A DNA stretch of 64,000 bases from Alphaproteobacteria bacterium PA4. GTDB lineage: Bacteria; Pseudomonadota; Alphaproteobacteria; Sphingomonadales; Sphingomonadaceae. Made by a program: the position numbers and the translations under genes. Shown here piece after piece: positions 30,108 to 37,749 of this stretch; position 1 is the first letter of the stretch, and each line of letters opens with the position of its first letter. Location of the stretch: contig NKIQ01000008.1 in NCBI GenBank assembly GCA_002256005.1, positions 38,459-102,458 of the forward strand, written 5' to 3'. The notes beneath the pieces were generated by a model. It ran no database searches, had not been told where the DNA came from, and saw nothing but the letters and a program-made list of their open reading frames with translations.

Positions 30108-32399
30108 TCACCCCACCACTTCCACGAAGCTGTCCAGCACCCGCTTCGCGCCCGCCGCAGCGAAATCGATTTCCAGCTTGTTGCCGTCGATGGCGGTGAC
30201 CACGCCATTGCCGAATTTGGAATGGAACACCCGCGCGCCCACCGCCACATCGCTGCGGCCCTTCAGCCCCACCGATACGGCGCTGGCGCGGGCATCGATC
30301 ACCGGCCCGCGCGCCAGCGGCTGGAAACCGCCCTGCGCGGCGGCGCGTGACCAGCCCGGCCCGCGGCCGCTGCCGCGCGACACATCGCCGAACGGATCGC
30401 CGCCCATGCCGCTGCCATTGAGCGCGGCGCGCCACAGGCTGGGCCCGCCACTCATCGTCGACGAGACATCGACATGCGCCAGCGGCAGTTCCGAAATGAA
30501 GCGCGACGGGATCGCTGCCGTCCATTGGCCATAGATCTGGCGATTGGCGGCATGGATGATCGTGGCGCTCTTCTTCGCCCGCGTGATGCCGACATAGGCG
30601 AGCCGGCGTTCCTCCTCCAGTGCCTTCGATCCGCCTTCGTCGAGGGCGCGCTGGCTGGGGAACACACCTTCCTCCCAGCCGACGAGGAAGACATGGTCGA
30701 ACTCCAGGCCCTTGGCCGCGTGCAGCGTCATCACCGCCAGCTTTTCGGCGGCGTCGGATGCGTCATTGTCCATGACGAGGCTGACATGCTCGAGAAAGGC
30801 GGTGAGCGAGGGATAATCCTCCATCGCCCGCGTCAGTTCGATGAGGTTTTCGATGCGGCCATCGGCTTCGGTGGATTTGTCGGCCTGCCACATGGCGATA
30901 TAGCCCGATTCCTCCAGCACCAGCCGCGCCAGATCGGCGTGCGACAGCCCTTCCGCCGCCTCGCGCCAGCGCGCCAGATCGACGAGGAAGCCGCGCAGCG
31001 AGCGCCGCGCCGCCGGGGTCAGCTCGTCGGTCTCGACGATGGCGGCGGCGGCCTGCGACAGCGGCCGGTCCATGCTGCGCGCCAGCGCGTGCAGCCGGCC
31101 CATCGCCTTGTCGCCCAGCCCGCGCTTCGGCACATTGACGATGCGTTCGAAGGCGAGGCCGTCATTGGGCGAGGCGACGATGCGCAGATAGGCCAGCGCA
31201 TCGCGGATTTCGGCGCGCTCGTAGAAGCGAAAGCCGCCGACGATCTTGTAGGGCAGGCCGATGCTGACGAAACGGTCTTCGAACGCCCGCGTCTGGAACT
31301 GTGCCCGTACCAGGATCGCCATGTCGTTCAATGACACGCCCTCGCGGCCCAGCTGCTCGGCCTTGTCGCCGACCAGCCGCGCTTCCTCCGGGCCGTCCCA
31401 CACGCCGATGATCTTCACCGGGTCGCCGCTATTGGTTTCGGTGAACAGCGCCTTGCCGATGCGGCCCTTGTTATGCGCGATGAGGCCGTTGGCGGCGGCG
31501 AGGATCGGCGGGGTGGAGCGGTAATTCTGCTCCAGCTTCACCACTGTCGCGCCCGGAAAATCCTTCTCGAACTTCAATATGTTGGCGACTTCCGCGCCGC
31601 GCCAGCTGTAGATCGACTGGTCGTCGTCCCCCACACAGGCGATGTTGCGGCGCTCGGCCGCCAGCAGCGTCAGCCAGCGGTACTGGGCGATGTTGGTGTC
31701 CTGATATTCATCGACCAGGATATATTTGAAGCGCCGCCGCCAATCGCCCAGCACATCGGGGTGGGTGTCGAAAATCGTCAGCATATGCAGCAGCAGGTCG
31801 CCGAAATCCGCGGCGTTCAACGACACCAGCCGCTCCTGATAACGGGCATAAAGCTGCGCGCCGTTGCGGCCCTGCTCGCCGAAACTCATCGCCTCGCCGG
31901 GCGGCACATCGGCGGGGCGCTCGCCGCGGTTCTTCCAGCGGTCGATCATCCCGGCCAGCTGCTTCGATGGCCAGCGCTTTTCCTCCAGCCCCGCCTCGGC
32001 GATGACCTGCTTCAGCAACCGCAACTGGTCATCGGTGTCGAGGATGGTGAAATTGCTGTCCAGCCCGACAAGGCCGGCATGGCGGCGCAGCATCTTCGCC
32101 GCAATGGCGTGGAAGGTGCCCAAAAACGGCAAGCCCTCCGCCATGTCGCCGACCAGCATTTCCATGCGGTGGCGCATCTCGCGCGCCGCCTTGTTGGTGA
32201 AGGTGACGGCGAGAATTTCCGACGGCCAGGCCAGCCGACTGTAGAGGATATGCGCCAGCCGCGCCGTCAACGCCCGGGTCTTCCCCGTGCCGGCGCCGGC
32301 GAGGATCAGCACCGGGCCTTCCGTCGTCAGCACCGCCTGGCGCTGCGGCGCGTTGAGGCCGGCCAGCCAGGGCGGCAGATCGGTGGGAAGGGTGGCCAT
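30108..32399 (-). CDS. uvrD: UvrD/PcrA-type ATP-dependent DNA helicase
   Basis: 763 residues, superfamily 1A helicase. Motif I is LILAGAGTGKTRALTARLAH, motif Ia AVTFTNKAAREM, motif II LVDEYQDTNIAQ, motif III DDDQSIYSWRGA, motif IV LEQNYRS and motif V VMTLHAAKGLEFDHVFLVG, with LAYVGITRAKK near the C-terminus. It unwinds DNA in excision and mismatch repair and displaces RecA. The C-terminal tail (VFHSKFGNGVVTAIDGNKLEI) is the Tudor-like domain that PcrA/UvrD uses for RNA polymerase contact. The ATG at 32399 starts MATLPTDLPPWLAGL. Its 3' end has an extra copy at 28923. Confidence 0.95.
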   Translation of the reverse strand: MATLPTDLPPWLAGLNAPQRQAVLTTEGPVLILAGAGTGKTRALTARLAHILYSRLAWPSEILAVTFTNKAAREMRHRMEMLVGDMAEGLPFLGTFHAIAAKMLRRHAGLVGLDSNFTILDTDDQLRLLKQVIAEAGLEEKRWPSKQLAGMIDRWKNRGERPADVPPGEAMSFGEQGRNGAQLYARYQERLVSLNAADFGDLLLHMLTIFDTHPDVLGDWRRRFKYILVDEYQDTNIAQYRWLTLLAAERRNIACVGDDDQSIYSWRGAEVANILKFEKDFPGATVVKLEQNYRSTPPILAAANGLIAHNKGRIGKALFTETNSGDPVKIIGVWDGPEEARLVGDKAEQLGREGVSLNDMAILVRAQFQTRAFEDRFVSIGLPYKIVGGFRFYERAEIRDALAYLRIVASPNDGLAFERIVNVPKRGLGDKAMGRLHALARSMDRPLSQAAAAIVETDELTPAARRSLRGFLVDLARWREAAEGLSHADLARLVLEESGYIAMWQADKSTEADGRIENLIELTRAMEDYPSLTAFLEHVSLVMDNDASDAAEKLAVMTLHAAKGLEFDHVFLVGWEEGVFPSQRALDEGGSKALEEERRLAYVGITRAKKSATIIHAANRQIYGQWTAAIPSRFISELPLAHVDVSSTMSGGPSLWRAALNGSGMGGDPFGDVSRGSGRGPGWSRAAAQGGFQPLARGPVIDARASAVSVGLKGRSDVAVGARVFHSKFGNGVVTAIDGNKLEIDFAAAGAKRVLDSFVEVVG

Positions 32400-32493
32400 G
32401 GGTGAACAGGTAGAGAACAACAGCGGTTTTGCCAAGCGCTTCGCAGCGTCGCCCGGCTTGCGCTCATGCCGTACTGCCGCCATCGTGGGCGCC

Positions 32494-33414
32494 ATGATCC
32501 TGCTCGCTGCTCTCCTCGCCGCCGCCACCCCGGCGCTTTCCCCTGGTGATATCGCCGCCGCCGCGCCGGCCAGCGCCTGGCGAGCGGTGGCGCCGGAAAA
32601 TCTGCTGTTCGTCGAAACCCCGCGCGGCACCATGGCGATCGAGCTGGCGCCGGACTTTGCGCCGGCGCACATCGCCGCCATCCGCGCGCTGGTGATGGCC
32701 GGCCGCTTCGATGGCGGCGCCATCACGCGGGTGCAGGACAATTATGTCGTGCAATGGGCGGCGCGGCCGGGGCCGGACAAGGTGCTGACCTCCGGCGGGG
32801 CCGCCGCCGTCGCCGCGGGCAGCACGGCGACGCCGGGCGGTGTGGCGGTCGGCACCGGCCCCGGCGCGCCGCACCCGGCAACATTGCCGGCGGAATATGA
32901 ACGGCCGGCGAAGGGCCTGACGATCACGCCGCTCGGCTCCGTCGATACCTATGCCCCCTCCGGCTTCGCCAAGGGCTGGCCGGTGGCGACGGACAAGCGC
33001 AGCGGCACCGCCTGGCTGGCGCATTGTTATGGCGCGGTCGGCGTCGGCCGCGACAATCCCCCCGATACCGGCGATGGCAGCGAGCTTTACGCCGTCATCG
33101 GCCATGGCCCGCGCCATCTCGATCGCAACATCACCCTTGTCGGCCGGGTCATCGATGGCATCGCCGATTTCTCCGCCCTGCCGCGCGGCACCGGGCCGCT
33201 GGGTTTCTACAAGACGCCGGGCGAACAGACGGGGCTGACCCGCGTGCGCTTCGCCACCGCCGCCGATCCGCGGTTCGAGGTGATGGACACGACGAGCAAG
33301 GCCTTTGCCGCCTATCTTGCCGCGCGCACCAACCGTACCGGCTTCTTCATCCGCCCGGCCGGCGCCACCGACCTGTGCAACGTGCAGGTGCCAGTGCGGC
33401 GGGTGACGCCGTGA
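32494..33414 (+). CDS. Periplasmic cyclophilin-type peptidyl-prolyl isomerase
   Basis: 306 residues with a signal peptide ([16 protein letters not shown]). The cyclophilin core follows: [33 protein letters not shown], then [20 protein letters not shown], and later [22 protein letters not shown]. The core is longer than minimal cyclophilins, with an insertion ([14 protein letters not shown]) typical of a family of sphingomonad secreted PPIases. It catalyses cis-trans prolyl isomerisation in periplasmic folding. Divergent from uvrD. The stop overlaps the GTG start of the DUF952 gene. Confidence 0.85.
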   Translation: MILLAALLAAATPALSPGDIAAAAPASAWRAVAPENLLFVETPRGTMAIELAPDFAPAHIAAIRALVMAGRFDGGAITRVQDNYVVQWAARPGPDKVLTSGGAAAVAAGSTATPGGVAVGTGPGAPHPATLPAEYERPAKGLTITPLGSVDTYAPSGFAKGWPVATDKRSGTAWLAHCYGAVGVGRDNPPDTGDGSELYAVIGHGPRHLDRNITLVGRVIDGIADFSALPRGTGPLGFYKTPGEQTGLTRVRFATAADPRFEVMDTTSKAFAAYLAARTNRTGFFIRPAGATDLCNVQVPVRRVTP

Positions 33415-33716
33415 CGCCTATCGTGAAGCTGTTGCGCGCCGACGAATGGGCGGCGTTCCAGGCCAGCGGCGTCTTCCATGGCTCGCCCGATGATCGGCGC
33501 GACGGCTATATCCACATCTCCGCCCCCGACCAGGTCGCCGCCACCGCCGCCAAATGGTTCGCGGACGCCCCCGGCCTGATGGCGCTGACGCTGGATGCCG
33601 ACGCGCTGGGCGTCGCGCTGCGCTGGGAACCGGCCCGCGGCGGCGTGCTGTTCCCGCACCTCTACCGCCCGCTGCGGCTCGACGAGGTGGTGAGCGCCAC
33701 GGCCTTCAAGCCCTGA
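33411..33716 (+). CDS. DUF952 domain protein (intact copy)
   Basis: 101 residues from a GTG that overlaps the cyclophilin stop (GTGA). Family blocks are KLLRADEWAAFQASGVFHGSPDDRRDGYIHIS, QVAATAAKWFADAPGLMALTLDADALG and RWEPARGGVLFPHLYRPLRLDEVVSATAF. DUF952 proteins are small, soluble and of unknown function. It is the parent of three downstream partial copies of its 3' end, so its chromosomal end has been a repeated recombination target. Confidence 0.9.
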   Translation: MTPIVKLLRADEWAAFQASGVFHGSPDDRRDGYIHISAPDQVAATAAKWFADAPGLMALTLDADALGVALRWEPARGGVLFPHLYRPLRLDEVVSATAFKP

Positions 33717-33720
33717 CCCC

Positions 33721-33772
33721 CTCCCTCCCCCCTGCGGGGAGGGCGACTCGCGAAGCGAGCGGGGTGGGGGTT
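33721..33772. repeat. REP-like element following DUF952
   Basis: Single GC-rich unit (ctccctcccccctgcgggga ... ggggtgggggtt) with tip cgactcgcgaagcgagcg. It recurs after the DUF952 tails at 35394 and 36088, so REP and the DUF952 end travel together. Confidence 0.85.
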
Positions 33773-33853
33773 GCGCCTGTCGTTATCCGGTAGCAATTTG
33801 ATATTCTGTCTCCAGAATTCCCTCTTGGAAGTGCCAGAAGAGCCTCGATCGCT

Positions 33854-34282
33854 ATGCGAACCGATTGGTGGATCCCGGGTAAAGCCGTTGGCGAATTTAT
33901 ATTTGACGCTTTCCCGTCTGATTCAGGCGCGTTTCAGAAGAGGCACGTCATCGATCTGATCTCCAATGATCTGAACGGAAAAACGAATTATGATGCGATT
34001 GATGGAAGCTATACGTTGATCATGGACGAAGCAGGCATTTCATCTGTCTGTTTTTACAAGGAATTTTTCGTAAACGCGGAAAACATCATAGGCGCTTCGA
34101 CCGAGCATGCACTTGAAGTGATCGGAAAACATCATGCAGATAGATCACTTGTAATTTCGTACGACAATTGGGTCGAAATAGAAGAGAATGTTGTTGTTCG
34201 TGACGTGGATATAGACGAGCTGTGTATTTTTCTTACAGAAAATGATGATGGGAAACTGATCAGCGTCAGTGTCTATGGCTAA
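33854..34282 (+). CDS. Orphan 142-aa acidic protein, copy 1
   Basis: 142 residues, acidic, low GC and not recognised as any family (MRTDWWIPGKAVGEFIF ... LTENDDGKLISVSVYG). No signal peptide or membrane span is visible. It is 134/142 identical to the protein at 35527 by eye. The eight differences are all amino-acid changes, against about four silent ones, the opposite of the uvrD duplicate. It is preceded by a conserved leader (ctccagaattccctcttgga) and a REP, and followed by a DUF952 end fragment. Confidence 0.75.
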   Translation: MRTDWWIPGKAVGEFIFDAFPSDSGAFQKRHVIDLISNDLNGKTNYDAIDGSYTLIMDEAGISSVCFYKEFFVNAENIIGASTEHALEVIGKHHADRSLVISYDNWVEIEENVVVRDVDIDELCIFLTENDDGKLISVSVYG

Positions 34283-34302
34283 CTGAGCCGTTGGGAGCGC
34301 TA

Positions 34303-34410
34303 TTGACGGCGCTGCGCTGGGAACCGGCGCGCGGCGGCGCGCTGTTCCCGCACCTCTACCGCCCGCTGCGGCTGGACGAGGTGGTGAGCGCGGTGGCGTT
34401 CGCGGGCTGA
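34303..34410 (+). pseudogene. DUF952 3'-end fragment 1
   Basis: A 35-codon in-frame remnant reading LRWEPARGGALFPHLYRPLRLDEVVSAVAFAG, matching the end of the intact DUF952 gene. Homology begins at gcgctgcgctgggaaccgg and ends at the stop codon. The last residues (AVAFAG instead of ATAFKP) differ from the intact gene and from the second fragment, so this tail diverged separately. Confidence 0.9.
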
Positions 34411-34424
34411 CGTCCCCAATCCGC

Positions 34425-34453
34425 TTGACAATTTGATTTGCGCTTCCCAACAT
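34425..34453 (+). promoter_or_regulatory. Candidate promoter for the second PEP-CTERM gene
   Basis: A perfect TTGACA box is followed after 17 bases by CAACAT, with the start codon about 45 bases further on. The segment lies immediately after the DUF952 fragment, in sequence that is not part of the repeats, so the cargo gene would carry its own promoter. Confidence 0.4.
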
Positions 34454-34497
34454 TTCCGTAAATTAATGCGCAAGGACATCATTGTCGGGGAACGCAC

Positions 34498-35388
34498 ATG
34501 ATCGGGATGACGACACGGGCATTGACTGCGGTCTTGTTGGCCATCGCCACCGCATCATCTGCCAGCGCCGCCATGGTCACCGTTTCCGCCAATGCCGGCA
34601 ACACCATCGGTGCCGGGCCGTTCACCTCCGGGCCCTACACCAGGCAGCACCAGATCCTGAACACGTTGCCGGTCACGGGCGGCGCGCCGGGCAGCCTGAC
34701 GACCGTCATCAACGGCGTCTCGGTTGTCCAGCCCGGCAGCCCGAACACCCGCTTCGCGGTGGCGGTCGCGGAACCGCAGTCCAGCGCCAGCGCCTATGCC
34801 GATCTGCGCCAGGGCAAGATCGGCGCCTTTGCCGGGTCGACGCCATCGGGTTTTGCCTCGTCGAGCGCCAGCATCGCCGACACGCTCAACTTCACCATCG
34901 CCGGCGCCAATGCCGATACCGTCACCGCCTTGCGGTTTCGCATCAGTCTGCACGCCACCGCGCTCAGTGCCTATGGCCTCATGGGCTTCAGTGGCTATAC
35001 ATGGCTAGGCACGATCGGCAGCGGCAGCCCCTTCAATGTGCAACCGTCGGTGATCGCCCATCAAAGCTGGGTGGAAGGCACCACCCGGTATTTCGACCTG
35101 ACCTATAATCTGCGCGGCGCCAATCCGGTGTTCGGTGCCGGTCTGGTGCTGGAAGCCATCGCCGGCGGCGGCGACACCTCGGACTTTTCCAACACGGCGC
35201 GCCTCCGCGTCCTCGCATCGCCGGGCGTGACCTACACCTCGCAATCCGGCCAGTTCCTCACCGCCGCCGGCGCGGTTCCCGAACCGGCCAGCTGGTCCCT
35301 GCTGATCCTCGGCTTCGGCCTGGTCGGCACCGCCGCGCGCCGCGGGCGGCTGGACGCGGTGGTGAGCGCCACGGCCTTCAAGCCCTGA
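34498..35388 (+). CDS. PEP-CTERM exported protein whose C-terminus is fused to a DUF952 tail
   Basis: 296 residues. It has a signal peptide (AVLLAIATASSASA, cleavage before AMVTVS) and a beta-rich body resembling choice-of-anchor proteins (NFTIAGANADTVTALRFRISLHATALS). The sorting signal is VPEPASWSLLILGFGLVGTAARRGR. After that come 12 residues, LDAVVSATAFKP, which are the end of DUF952 read in frame; the stop codon is borrowed from that fragment. The normal end after ARRGR has therefore been replaced. The exosortase recognition parts are intact, so export probably still works. Confidence 0.88.
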   Translation: MIGMTTRALTAVLLAIATASSASAAMVTVSANAGNTIGAGPFTSGPYTRQHQILNTLPVTGGAPGSLTTVINGVSVVQPGSPNTRFAVAVAEPQSSASAYADLRQGKIGAFAGSTPSGFASSSASIADTLNFTIAGANADTVTALRFRISLHATALSAYGLMGFSGYTWLGTIGSGSPFNVQPSVIAHQSWVEGTTRYFDLTYNLRGANPVFGAGLVLEAIAGGGDTSDFSNTARLRVLASPGVTYTSQSGQFLTAAGAVPEPASWSLLILGFGLVGTAARRGRLDAVVSATAFKP

Positions 35389-35393
35389 CCCTC

Positions 35394-35447
35394 CTCCCTC
35401 CCCCCTGCGGGGAGGGCGACTCGCGAAGCGAGCGGGGTGGGGGTTGC
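35394..35447. repeat. REP-like element following the fused PEP-CTERM gene
   Basis: Near-identical to the unit at 33721, with the same cgactcgcgaagcgagcg tip. It forms part of the larger unit duplicated from 33717-34300 (REP, leader and 142-aa gene). Confidence 0.85.
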
Positions 35448-35526
35448 GCGTGTCGCTTTCTGGCGGCAACTTGCTATTCCGTCCCCAGAATTCCCTCTTG
35501 GAAGTGCCAGAAGAGCCTCGATCGCT

Positions 35527-35955
35527 ATGCGAACCGATTGGTGGATCCCGGGTAAAGCCGTTGGCGAATTAATGTTTGGCGCTTTCCCGTCTGATTCAGG
35601 CGCATTTCAGAAAAGGCACGTCGTCGATCTGATCTCCAATGATCTGAACGGAAAAAAGAATTATGATGCGATTGATGGAAGCTATACGTTGATCATGGAC
35701 GAAGCAGGCATTTCATCTGTCTGTTTTTACAAGGAATTTTTCGTAAACGCGGAAAACATCATAGGCGCTTCGACCGAGCATGCGCTTGAAGTGATCGGAA
35801 AACATCATGCTAATAGATCACTTGTAATTTCGTACGACAATTGGGTCGAAATAGAAGAGAATGTTGTTGCTCGTGACGTGGATATAGACGAGCTGTGTAT
35901 TTTTCTTACAGAAAATGATGATCGGAAACTGATCAGCGTCAGTGTCTATGGCTAA
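35527..35955 (+). CDS. Orphan 142-aa acidic protein, copy 2
   Basis: Paralogue of the gene at 33854. Differences read as F to L, I to M, D to G, I to V, T to K, D to N, V to A and G to R, mostly in the N-terminal third and near the C-terminus, while residues ~45-95 are nearly untouched. The start ATG is the one shared with copy 1; the track ORF start at 35437 runs through REP and leader. Neither a toxin nor a secretion gene is nearby, so its role is unknown. Confidence 0.75.
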   Translation: MRTDWWIPGKAVGELMFGAFPSDSGAFQKRHVVDLISNDLNGKKNYDAIDGSYTLIMDEAGISSVCFYKEFFVNAENIIGASTEHALEVIGKHHANRSLVISYDNWVEIEENVVARDVDIDELCIFLTENDDRKLISVSVYG

Positions 35956-35975
35956 CTGAGCCGTTCGGAGCGCTA

Positions 35976-36083
35976 TTGACGGCGCTGCGCTGGGAACCGG
36001 CCCGCGGCGGCGCGTTGTTCCCGCACCTCTACCGCCCGCTGCGGCTGGACGAGGTGGTGAGCGCCACGGCCTTCAAGCCCTGA
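35976..36083 (+). pseudogene. DUF952 3'-end fragment 2
   Basis: 35 codons ending LDEVVSATAFKP and stop, with one amino-acid and two silent differences from the intact DUF952 end. It has the same length, same breakpoint and same preceding bases (ctattgacggcgctgcgctg) as fragment 1, so both descend from one rearrangement that was then duplicated together with the 142-aa gene. Confidence 0.9.
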
Positions 36084-36087
36084 CCCC

Positions 36088-36139
36088 CTCCCTCCCCCCT
36101 GCGGGGAGGGCGACTCGCGCAGCGAGCGGGGTGGGGGTT
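36088..36139. repeat. REP-like element following DUF952 fragment 2
   Basis: Third REP copy of this array, tip cgactcgcgcagcgagcg. As with the others, it directly follows a DUF952 stop codon. Confidence 0.85.
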
Positions 36140-36200
36140 GCGCGTGTCCCTCTCTGGAAACAACAATTTTGTTTTCTGTCTCCAGAATTGCTCTGGAGCC
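36140..36200 (+). other. Degenerate third leader without its gene
   Basis: The bases gttttctgtctccagaatt resemble the leaders that precede both 142-aa genes (ctgtctccagaattccctc and ccgtccccagaattccctc). Here the similarity fades after ctctggagcc and no 142-aa gene follows. It looks like the stump of a third unit, deleted or replaced. The 63-aa ORF over this stretch is not supported. Confidence 0.55.
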
Positions 36201-36301
36201 TACCCCGTGCGTTGTGGAATAAAAAGCCAGAGCTGCTGGCTCTAGGGCGCTACCGACCAGTCATTCGAGTTAAGTATGCTGGTCCCGGAATTCCTGCGGG
36301 C

Positions 36302-36697
36302 CTAAAGCAAACGCTGTTCTAGATTTTTGCAGATTAGATCAATTGTACCACCGTCAACCATTTCGATCGCAACCAACAGATTGCCACAGTATTCTTGAAT
36401 GATCGGTATGCCCAAGGCCCTGGTCTCGTCGTTACTACACTCATAGCCAAACAGCCGAGTCCAGGATCGAAGGGCTTTTTGATCGTCAAGTACGCTGGGT
36501 TCAATCTCCCAAGCACTTAACTCCAACACTCCGACGGGGCTGCGAACGGCGTTCACGTACCATTTCTTTACGCCCTCAAAGGTTTGATGAACCGATTGCC
36601 TCTGGTCTCCCCTGTCAAGGACCATGGTCCAATTGGCGTGTTCAAGAGCCCATGCTACAAGCGTGTGATCATGAAGATCGTTCAGTTCGGAAATCAA
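36302..36697 (-). CDS. Unknown 131-aa low-GC protein
   Basis: 131 residues from a TTG preceded by ttaggag at suitable distance (no ATG near the N-terminus). The sequence (SELNDLHDHTLVAWALEHANWTMVLDR ... YVNAVRSPVGVLELSAWEIEP) is soluble, acidic and not recognised. Its size, charge and position in the repeat-rich island recall orphan immunity-type proteins, but no motif confirms this. Base use is unlike the core genes. Confidence 0.6.
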   Translation of the reverse strand: MISELNDLHDHTLVAWALEHANWTMVLDRGDQRQSVHQTFEGVKKWYVNAVRSPVGVLELSAWEIEPSVLDDQKALRSWTRLFGYECSNDETRALGIPIIQEYCGNLLVAIEMVDGGTIDLICKNLEQRLL

Positions 36698-36788
36698 TTA
36701 AACCAACTCCTAATTATCGATATCAGACTTGGTCCGTTTAGCTTTGCCGAGAAGCCGAATCTGAACGAATTAAGTGCACTGTCGCCGT

Positions 36789-36965
36789 AATTCTGGCTCC
36801 GACGATGGCGGCGATAACTGGGTAATCATCGCCAGTCTCATCGAGACCGGCAAGCTCAACCACGTCGATCCGCTAGCTTGGCTCGCTGAAACCCTCGAGC
36901 GCCACGCTCGTTGACACTCGAGGCAGAATCTCGATCAGCTCATGCCCTGGAACTTCAATCCCTGA
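36789..36965 (+). pseudogene. IS66-family transposase C-terminal remnant
   Basis: Conceptual translation gives SGSDDGGDNWVIIASLIETG, then KLNHVDPLAWLAETLERHAR, an in-frame stop, and after it NLDQLMPWNFNP. This is the conserved C-terminus of IS66 TnpC proteins (GSDxGxxxWAxxASLIETxKLNxVDPxAWL ... DELMPW). Nothing upstream matches the rest of the element and the frame is broken, so it is an inactive scar. The ~290-base gap between the 131-aa and 194-aa genes holds only this. Confidence 0.8.
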
Positions 36966-36990
36966 AGGGTCCCGGCACATCGCTTACGTT

Positions 36991-37575
36991 TCAATCCTCC
37001 TGCCAAAGCACTTCATATTCATCATTTGAAAACTCGCTTTGTCCCCAATATTGCTGATGCATTTTTATTGCTAAAGTTAGTGGCATATCAGCCCCAGATA
37101 CAAACAATTCGGAACCATCCAAAAGAAGGAATAAAAGCGCAGACACCTCATTTTGCGATAAAGGAGAAGAAAAAGCGGTTATACCAGAAAGTTTTTTACT
37201 TATAAGCAATTTCTTTTGAAATGGCTCGACATGATCTAGAGCAATGAACAATTCTGAATGATTACTCCTGCCAAAAATGTTTGCCACTTCATTTGATATG
37301 ATAATCATTGTTGAGTGAATATCGTTTATTATTAACGCCACCGCGTCGCCTTCTTGGGAAAGGTGCAAGCATATTTCGATATGTGACCCTATTTTTCTAC
37401 AAATAATGTCCCGGTATTTCGAAAATTTAGTAATCGACTGTTCCATGAGGTTCAGGCCCATTTGCTGGAATATGTATTCGTAGTTTCGTGCCAGGCCTAA
37501 GCCGAATGCCACTTCCGCCAATTTGTGATCCAAGCTCCATTCAATCAGCTGGACCTGCAAGTCTACTCCGCCCAT
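36991..37575 (-). CDS. Unknown 194-aa low-GC protein
   Basis: 194 residues, markedly low GC (many AAA, ATA and TTT codons) compared with its neighbours. No signal peptide. Visible features are a helical start (VQLIEWSLDHKLAEVAFGLGLARNYEYIFQQMG), a beta-type middle (GSHIEICLHLSQEGDAVALIIND) and SPLSQNEVSALLFLLLDGSELFVSG. I recognise no family. It is flanked by an IS66 scar and a REP element, consistent with horizontal acquisition. Confidence 0.6.
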   Translation of the reverse strand: MGGVDLQVQLIEWSLDHKLAEVAFGLGLARNYEYIFQQMGLNLMEQSITKFSKYRDIICRKIGSHIEICLHLSQEGDAVALIINDIHSTMIIISNEVANIFGRSNHSELFIALDHVEPFQKKLLISKKLSGITAFSSPLSQNEVSALLFLLLDGSELFVSGADMPLTLAIKMHQQYWGQSEFSNDEYEVLWQED

Positions 37576-37673
37576 CTGTCAGCTTATCATAATCTTTTTA
37601 AAGCATCACTAGTACCTCCCTTGTCAGGGAATTCCGGGGACAGTGTACTCAACGCCCATTTAACTCTGAATGC

Positions 37674-37732
37674 CAACCCCCACCCCGCTCGGCTGGCGCC
37701 GAGTCGCCCTCCCCGCAGCGGGGAGGGAGGGG
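37674..37732. repeat. REP-like element (reverse orientation)
   Basis: Reads ccaacccccaccccgctcgg ... gggagggagg, i.e. the REP unit on the other strand, 3' of the GST gene. It marks the right end of the low-GC island. Confidence 0.8.
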
Positions 37733-37749
37733 GTGGTCCTTGCTGCGGG

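Noticed and set aside
36131-36322. 63-aa plus ORF after the last REP
   Set aside because: Covers REP sequence and a degenerate leader, with no ribosome-binding site or similarity.
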